This document shows, one piece after another, positions 28,621 to 32,492 of a stretch of DNA of 32,492 nt; position 1 is the first letter of the stretch; each line of letters starts with the position of its first letter. The translations under genes were made by a program, and so were the position numbers. This DNA comes from a virus, in the IMG/VR virus record IMGVR_UViG_3300018894_000013, positions 1 to 32,492 of that record; one strand, given 5' to 3'. The notes under the pieces are model-generated. The model was given only the letters and a program-made list of their open reading frames with translations. It did no database searches and was not told the DNA's origin.

Positions 28621-29208
28621 ATGGCACTTTCAGGCAATTTTACAGATAATCGCGCGGCTCTCCTGGCTGGCGTAGAAAACCTCTCTCTAGGCTTTACAGC
28701 GTTTGGGATCTACGGCTCTGCTGCGATTTCGGTCGCATCGGGTACCGCTGTGATCACAGACATTAATGGGCAACCGTTTACCGTCCCGGCTAGCGTGGCT
28801 GACCCTAGTTACATTACCTATTGCAGTTTCTTCTTGCCTGCGGGTGTGGTGGCTGATGCTGCCAACCGTGTGCTGAAGCTGGCACCACTGGCTACGACTG
28901 CGGCGGGACCAACGGCGGCTAGTTCGCTGGTATCGGGTGCGTCTCCGTTTGCCTATGCTGCTCAAGGTCCGGTGTCTGCGTCGGTGCCTGGTACAAGCGT
29001 AGCGATCACAGCTAACACAACGTTTGCTCTGTTCTCAACGGATGGGGCTAACGTCGCAGCGGGTACGTTTGCGGCTGTTTCGGGGACCATCTACGCCGAT
29101 TGTCAGGTGCTTTTCCTCAAGCGTAAACGTGCGCTCCCTCAAGGTGGGGCACTTCGCAGCAAAGAACAGGCTTACAAAGCGGCTGGCGTAGTTGCTGGCT
29201 CTATCTAA
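28621..29208 (+). CDS. Capsid decoration or head-completion protein
   Basis: 195 residues, beta-rich and Ala/Thr/Val/Ser-rich (AALLAGVENLSLGFTAFGIYGSAAISVASGTAVITD... TSVAITANTTFALFSTDGANVAAGTFAAVSGTIYADC). Its N-terminal start resembles decoration or head-fibre proteins. Following the capsid gene immediately, it is likely on the shell. The C-terminus is basic (LKRKRALPQGG). No family is certain. Confidence 0.65.
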   Translation: MALSGNFTDNRAALLAGVENLSLGFTAFGIYGSAAISVASGTAVITDINGQPFTVPASVADPSYITYCSFFLPAGVVADAANRVLKLAPLATTAAGPTAASSLVSGASPFAYAAQGPVSASVPGTSVAITANTTFALFSTDGANVAAGTFAAVSGTIYADCQVLFLKRKRALPQGGALRSKEQAYKAAGVVAGSI

Positions 29209-29215
29209 GGACACT

Positions 29216-29416
29216 ATGAAACTAATCTACAAAGGTCAGGAAGTCGAAGCGTCTGAAATCCGTACGCCATCGGGTGATTCGGTGATCGGCTACGAGGTTG
29301 AGCGCGAGATCTTGATGCCTCAACAGGTGCAACTTTTGGATGGCGATGCTGCAACGGTAGAGATCGCTAATTCATTGCTCAAGAGCAAGCGCGGTAAGGA
29401 TGCCACGATCAATTAA
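29216..29416 (+). CDS. Small acidic protein, structural cluster
   Basis: 66 residues from the ATG at 29216, with AAGGA 4 bases upstream; a longer frame to 29192 has no support. MKLIYKGQEVEASEIRTPSGDSVIGYEVEREILMPQQVQLLDG, then an acidic/basic tail. The stop overlaps the next start by one base. It may be a head-tail joining or scaffolding helper. Confidence 0.65.
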   Translation: MKLIYKGQEVEASEIRTPSGDSVIGYEVEREILMPQQVQLLDGDAATVEIANSLLKSKRGKDATIN

Positions 29417-29883
29417 TGTCTTCCCTATCAGACTTAGATAAATCGCGGGTAAGGCATCACTTGGGCTATAACGAGTCGGTGCCTACGGGCGATCGTGCGC
29501 TTTTAGAGTTGCGTATGACCCGTATTGCAGACTCTTTCACGGTCGGGAAGATTGTCGATAAGCTAGCGCGGTGCGATCGCTCCCTGGCAGAAACCGAAAC
29601 CGATGAGCAAAGCTCTGGCATCGCCTCCAAGCGCATTTTGCTGGGTGATGTTAACCGGACAGACGTTCTCTATACTCAAGAGCGGCTAGAGAAGCGACTA
29701 CGGGCATACAAGCGCGATTGTGATGCGTTAGCGCGGGATGTGGGGGTTAGAAACTGGAACGATCCAGAGCTAGACGACTATCGGATTTACAGCGATACCA
29801 TCACCGATCCGCAAATCCCCGCGCCTGTCGAGATCACCATTAATTTAACGCTGGGCACTGACCTTTATTTATATTTCGCGTAA
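29416..29883 (+). CDS. Probable head-tail connector or adaptor
   Basis: 155 residues, helical and charged. The N-terminal part (LSDLDKSRVRHHLGYNESVPTGDRALLELRMTRIADS) and the long helix (YTQERLEKRLRAYKRDCDALARDVGV) match the layout of head-completion adaptors. It ends in a beta segment (EITINLTLGTDLYLYFA). The gene is packed with its neighbours (one-base overlaps at both ends). Family uncertain. Confidence 0.65.
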   Translation: MSSLSDLDKSRVRHHLGYNESVPTGDRALLELRMTRIADSFTVGKIVDKLARCDRSLAETETDEQSSGIASKRILLGDVNRTDVLYTQERLEKRLRAYKRDCDALARDVGVRNWNDPELDDYRIYSDTITDPQIPAPVEITINLTLGTDLYLYFA

Positions 29884-30323
29884 TGGCAGTCAATAAAACG
29901 CCGATCTTTGTTGAAAAACCTGCGCTGTGGACCGCTTCACTCACTACCCAAGCATTGAGCCGTGATGGTGTCACAGGTAACGGGGTGCTACTGGGCACGG
30001 CTTCAGAGTCGGGCTTTCTGCTTTACTCGGTCTGGGCGATTCCTTCGGGGAATTTTACGGCTAATACGTTGCGGCTGTTTCGACTGGCTACAGGTGCAAC
30101 AGTCCCTAGCCTCATTCTAGAAACGTCGATCGCCGCCGTCGCTGGGTCAAGTGATACTGTGGCCATTCCTCGTACAGCGGTGCAGCTTCCCGATGTGTTG
30201 ACACCTACAGGCTCGTTTGGACTGCTGCTCTCGCCTGGTGATCAGTTGTTCGCGGCTCTGGGGGTTGCCTCCGGTGTGGCTCTGCGGGTATCGGCGCATG
30301 GTGGACAGTACCAATTCAGCTAA
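29883..30323 (+). CDS. Structural protein, beta-rich
   Basis: 146 residues, largely beta with few charges (TTQALSRDGVTGNGVLLGTASESGFLLYSVWAIPSGNFTANTLRLFRL... ASGVALRVSAHGGQYQFS). Its place between connector and tail genes suggests a tail or head decoration protein. No family recognised. Confidence 0.65.
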   Translation: MAVNKTPIFVEKPALWTASLTTQALSRDGVTGNGVLLGTASESGFLLYSVWAIPSGNFTANTLRLFRLATGATVPSLILETSIAAVAGSSDTVAIPRTAVQLPDVLTPTGSFGLLLSPGDQLFAALGVASGVALRVSAHGGQYQFS

Positions 30324-30334
30324 GGGGTGAATGG

Positions 30335-31759
30335 GTGAAGCCTCGTAAGCCTCGCGGTGTAACACGGTCGAATGCTGGCATACGGGGGCGCGCGCCTGGG
30401 CACTCGCCTGACTACACCCCAGAACAGACGGCGCGGTATAAGTCCCAAGCGTTGCGCTACTCCAAGGCTGTAGAGTTGGCGGTTGCGGGTCCCTCGTTTG
30501 TGCAGACAGGGGACGGCATACAGTTGTCTACAGATGTGATCAAGGGCAAGGGTCAAGCAGTATTTGAGTTGAGCGATCGGCTGCTCTTTCGCTACTCCAG
30601 TGACCGATCGCCGCGCGACTACTGGACCGTGCAGCTAGAGGGGGCACAGTTGACGATCGACGGCGCGGTAGTTGTCAATGGCAATCCGCCTGCTGTGGGT
30701 AGCTGGGCGTTTGAGCATCCAGCTTTCAGCTTCGCGGCTACGGGTGTGAGGGAGGGTGAGCCGGGGGGCATGATGACCCTGCTACCGTCGCCGCCTGTGC
30801 TGCCGACTGGTCCCGCTCCGCCTGGGGCTACTGTTCGCGTATGGGAGATCAACACAACTCAATACAACGGTCCCACTTACCAGTATCAGGACGGTCAGAA
30901 AGTGCAGCTATTCCCCGCTTCAACGGGTGTCTTTCCGCCGTTCCGGATGTTTGATTCGCCGTCTGAGGCAGGCTATGATCTCACGATTCGCACGGTTTAC
31001 GAGGAATCTAGCAACACTACGATTTACTACTTTGATGTTGATCCGATTCTCAATAACTTTCGCTCTGTTAATGGTGTCGGACCCTACTTCCCTCCCGGTG
31101 ACTTGCCGCCTGAAGCAATCCCGGCACAAGGAAATTCGGTCAGCTTTACTGAGTATCGCTACTTCACCTATAGCCTCAAGCTGATTAGTGGTACGTCTCC
31201 CTCACCGACTGACCCAAATCCTACATATACCTACGATCCTGGCTTGCCGCCGCTTCCTGGCGCTCTCGCGGGTGGTGAGTGGGAGAGCAACGTCCTAACC
31301 TTCAGCGAATCTCAAACGGTGACGATCGCGGCTAGTTACGTGATTGAGTTTGCTAGTGATGTGGCTTCGTCGGTTGAATGGCAGTACAACGGTGAGACGG
31401 CTGGCACGTTGCAACTACCTGGGGGTGCGGCGGGAACATATCAGGTAGAGGCTGAGATCGAGTTACCCGCAGATACAGCGGTGCAATTCTTCATTCATCT
31501 AGAGCTAGAAACGCATCTGAATAACGCTCTGATCAGTCTGCCTGTGGGGGTCGGGGGTGTTAGTTTACGCTGTGACTGTCCCGACTACTCGCGCGTCGTG
31601 GGTGCGCTGCCGCGTTCGCGTTGGTTTAGTGAGGCTGGCGATCGTGATTGGTCCGGTAGTGATGCGGGGTGTGATGTAGAGCAGGGTTGCAAGCACGTCA
31701 TTGCTACACGGCTGCACGTTGGGCTAGAGCAACAGGCACCCACAGACATACCGCTGTAA
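30335..31759 (+). CDS. Tail or neck protein with C-terminal SWIM-like zinc finger
   Basis: 474 residues from the GTG at 30335 (AAGGGGTGA just upstream; the nearby ATG opens a six-codon frame). The N-terminal part is basic. Most of the protein is beta-rich with Pro/Gly loops. The C-terminal end contains RCDCPDYS... DAGCDVEQGCKHVIATRL, which matches the SWIM zinc finger (CXCP...CXH with CKH). SWIM domains usually bind nucleic acid or proteins and are unexpected here. A GTWACACGGT site overlaps the start (30359). Confidence 0.7.
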   Translation: MKPRKPRGVTRSNAGIRGRAPGHSPDYTPEQTARYKSQALRYSKAVELAVAGPSFVQTGDGIQLSTDVIKGKGQAVFELSDRLLFRYSSDRSPRDYWTVQLEGAQLTIDGAVVVNGNPPAVGSWAFEHPAFSFAATGVREGEPGGMMTLLPSPPVLPTGPAPPGATVRVWEINTTQYNGPTYQYQDGQKVQLFPASTGVFPPFRMFDSPSEAGYDLTIRTVYEESSNTTIYYFDVDPILNNFRSVNGVGPYFPPGDLPPEAIPAQGNSVSFTEYRYFTYSLKLISGTSPSPTDPNPTYTYDPGLPPLPGALAGGEWESNVLTFSESQTVTIAASYVIEFASDVASSVEWQYNGETAGTLQLPGGAAGTYQVEAEIELPADTAVQFFIHLELETHLNNALISLPVGVGGVSLRCDCPDYSRVVGALPRSRWFSEAGDRDWSGSDAGCDVEQGCKHVIATRLHVGLEQQAPTDIPL

Positions 31760-31832
31760 AAGGTTTTTTGGGGTGTCAAGCCAGGTGGAGGGGAACCATA
31801 TCGACAGGTCGCTAATTTTTCACAACCCTAAA
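31759..31832 (+). promoter_or_regulatory. Two-block upstream element, copy C
   Basis: AAAGGTTTTTTGGGG at 31759 and ATATCGACAGG at 31798 (39 apart), ending in CACAACCCTAA. As in copy B, it begins directly at the preceding stop codon. A stop codon inside it rules out a conserved coding role. It stands 14 bases before the tail-fibre ATG. Confidence 0.65.
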
Positions 31833-31845
31833 TGGCTGCTAAACA

Positions 31846-32492
31846 ATGGTCGCTAATTTCAATCCTAGTTGGAAAGGTATTGTCGATGCCCTTCGCCTTG
31901 CCGTCCTCGCTGCCGGGGGGACTCCAAGCGTGAGCATCTATCCTGCCAACTGGGGCGGCACCATACGCGCGATTGATGACCTACGAACCGCGATCGTTAA
32001 CGTTTCCGCTACGGCTGCTCTCGCTGCCCACGTTGCCGAACCGAACCCACACAATCAATATGCACTTGACACGGATCTAGCTGCCTACGCCACGAATACC
32101 AGCCTTAACAACCACACTAGCAACACTAACAACCCACACGCCACGACAGCCGCACAGGTGGGCGCTGCTGCTGCCTCGCATACTCAAACGGCTAGCACGA
32201 TTACCGACTTCAACGAAGCGGCACAAGACGCGGTAGGGACGATTCTCACCGATAGCACATCGATCGATTTCACCTATAACGACGCCGCTAACACGATCAG
32301 CGCTGTCGCTCTTTTTGGCACTGGTGCAGGCACAGTCGCACAGGGCAATGATGCACGGTTGAGCGATACCCGAATCCCGACTGATGGCACGGTTACAGAT
32401 GCCAAAGTCGCAACCGGGGCGGCGATCGCCTGGGCAAAAGTTTCTAAAACGGGTGCGGTTGCTTCTGAGGTAGGGGCTGCTACGGCGGCACA
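31846..32492 (+). CDS. Tail fibre protein, N-terminal part (continues at position 1)
   Basis: The ATG at 31846 opens a frame that runs through the right end and continues at the left end to 473, making about 330 residues. The N-terminal 45 residues (VANFNPSWKGIVDALRLAVLAAGG... IYPANWGGTIRAIDDLRTAIVN) should bind the tail. Then follow fibre-type segments such as NPHNQYALDTDLAAY and NPHATTAAQVGAAAASHTQTA. A competing ATG at 31832 gives only 28 codons. The upstream two-block element may be its promoter or leader. Confidence 0.85.
   Translation, partial: MVANFNPSWKGIVDALRLAVLAAGGTPSVSIYPANWGGTIRAIDDLRTAIVNVSATAALAAHVAEPNPHNQYALDTDLAAYATNTSLNNHTSNTNNPHATTAAQVGAAAASHTQTASTITDFNEAAQDAVGTILTDSTSIDFTYNDAANTISAVALFGTGAGTVAQGNDARLSDTRIPTDGTVTDAKVATGAAIAWAKVSKTGAVASEVGAATAA
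32366..32492. repeat. Terminal direct repeat, right copy
   Basis: Identical to 1-127; see that entry. Counting it once gives a circle of about 32,365 bp. Confidence 0.95.

Noticed and set aside
1-32492. tRNA or tmRNA genes
   Set aside because: I looked for GGTTCGAATCC-like T-arms with matching acceptor stems on both strands and found none.

Overview
The window is the whole of a small circular cyanobacterial phage or phage-plasmid. The last 127 bases (32366-32492) repeat the first 127 exactly, so the molecule closes to about 32,365 bp and one tail-fibre gene runs across the join. A cyanobacterial host is suggested by the many HIP1 octamers (GCGATCGC) in coding DNA, by heptanucleotide tandem repeats of the cyanobacterial STRR type (near 12081, 18348 and 28587), and by the many small orphan genes. 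I cannot name the host genus.

Layout. (1) Rightward late genes fill 12.9-32.5 kb and run on to 1.1 kb: two or three small genes (12889-13895), a 1993-codon virion/ejection protein with a smaller helical partner, a probable small terminase, the large terminase, a run of small genes, portal, an overlapping probable scaffold, major capsid protein, decoration/connector/tail proteins, and the tail fibre with a companion. (2) Leftward genes fill 1.2-12.3 kb: about twenty mostly small genes, many starting behind the same leader word (CACCCAACCAAGAGGA), together with a lambda-O-like replication gene that carries its own iterons. (3) Embedded rightward regulators: an XRE-type repressor-like gene (6611) opposite a small leftward gene, and two ribbon-helix-helix (RHH) genes (3552, 9892). 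A third RHH gene (12889) opens the rightward block, and a fourth (3745) is leftward.

How it may work. The XRE gene with its inverted repeats at 6489-6610 looks like the lysogeny switch. The 369-residue protein (5081-6190) probably starts replication at the six dyad iterons inside its own gene. RHH proteins probably act on short repeats: GGTGATGACA next to the gene at 3745, CCTTACC next to the gene at 3552, and GTWACACGGT next to the gene at 9892 and at sites across the genome. I see no integrase, DNA polymerase, helicase, partition ATPase or recognisable endolysin. This fits host-dependent replication and possibly maintenance as an episome.

The most remarkable objects are the giant polyprotein-like ejection protein (two ImmA/IrrE-like metallopeptidase modules, a glycine-zipper segment, a catalytically intact staphylococcal-nuclease domain and 11-residue repeats), the dyad iterons in the replication gene, the leader word used about eleven times, a 98-bp repeat with G-quadruplex potential present both before the late genes and between the terminase genes, a 39-bp-spaced two-block element in front of three gene modules, and two gene-free stretches rich in strong hairpins.
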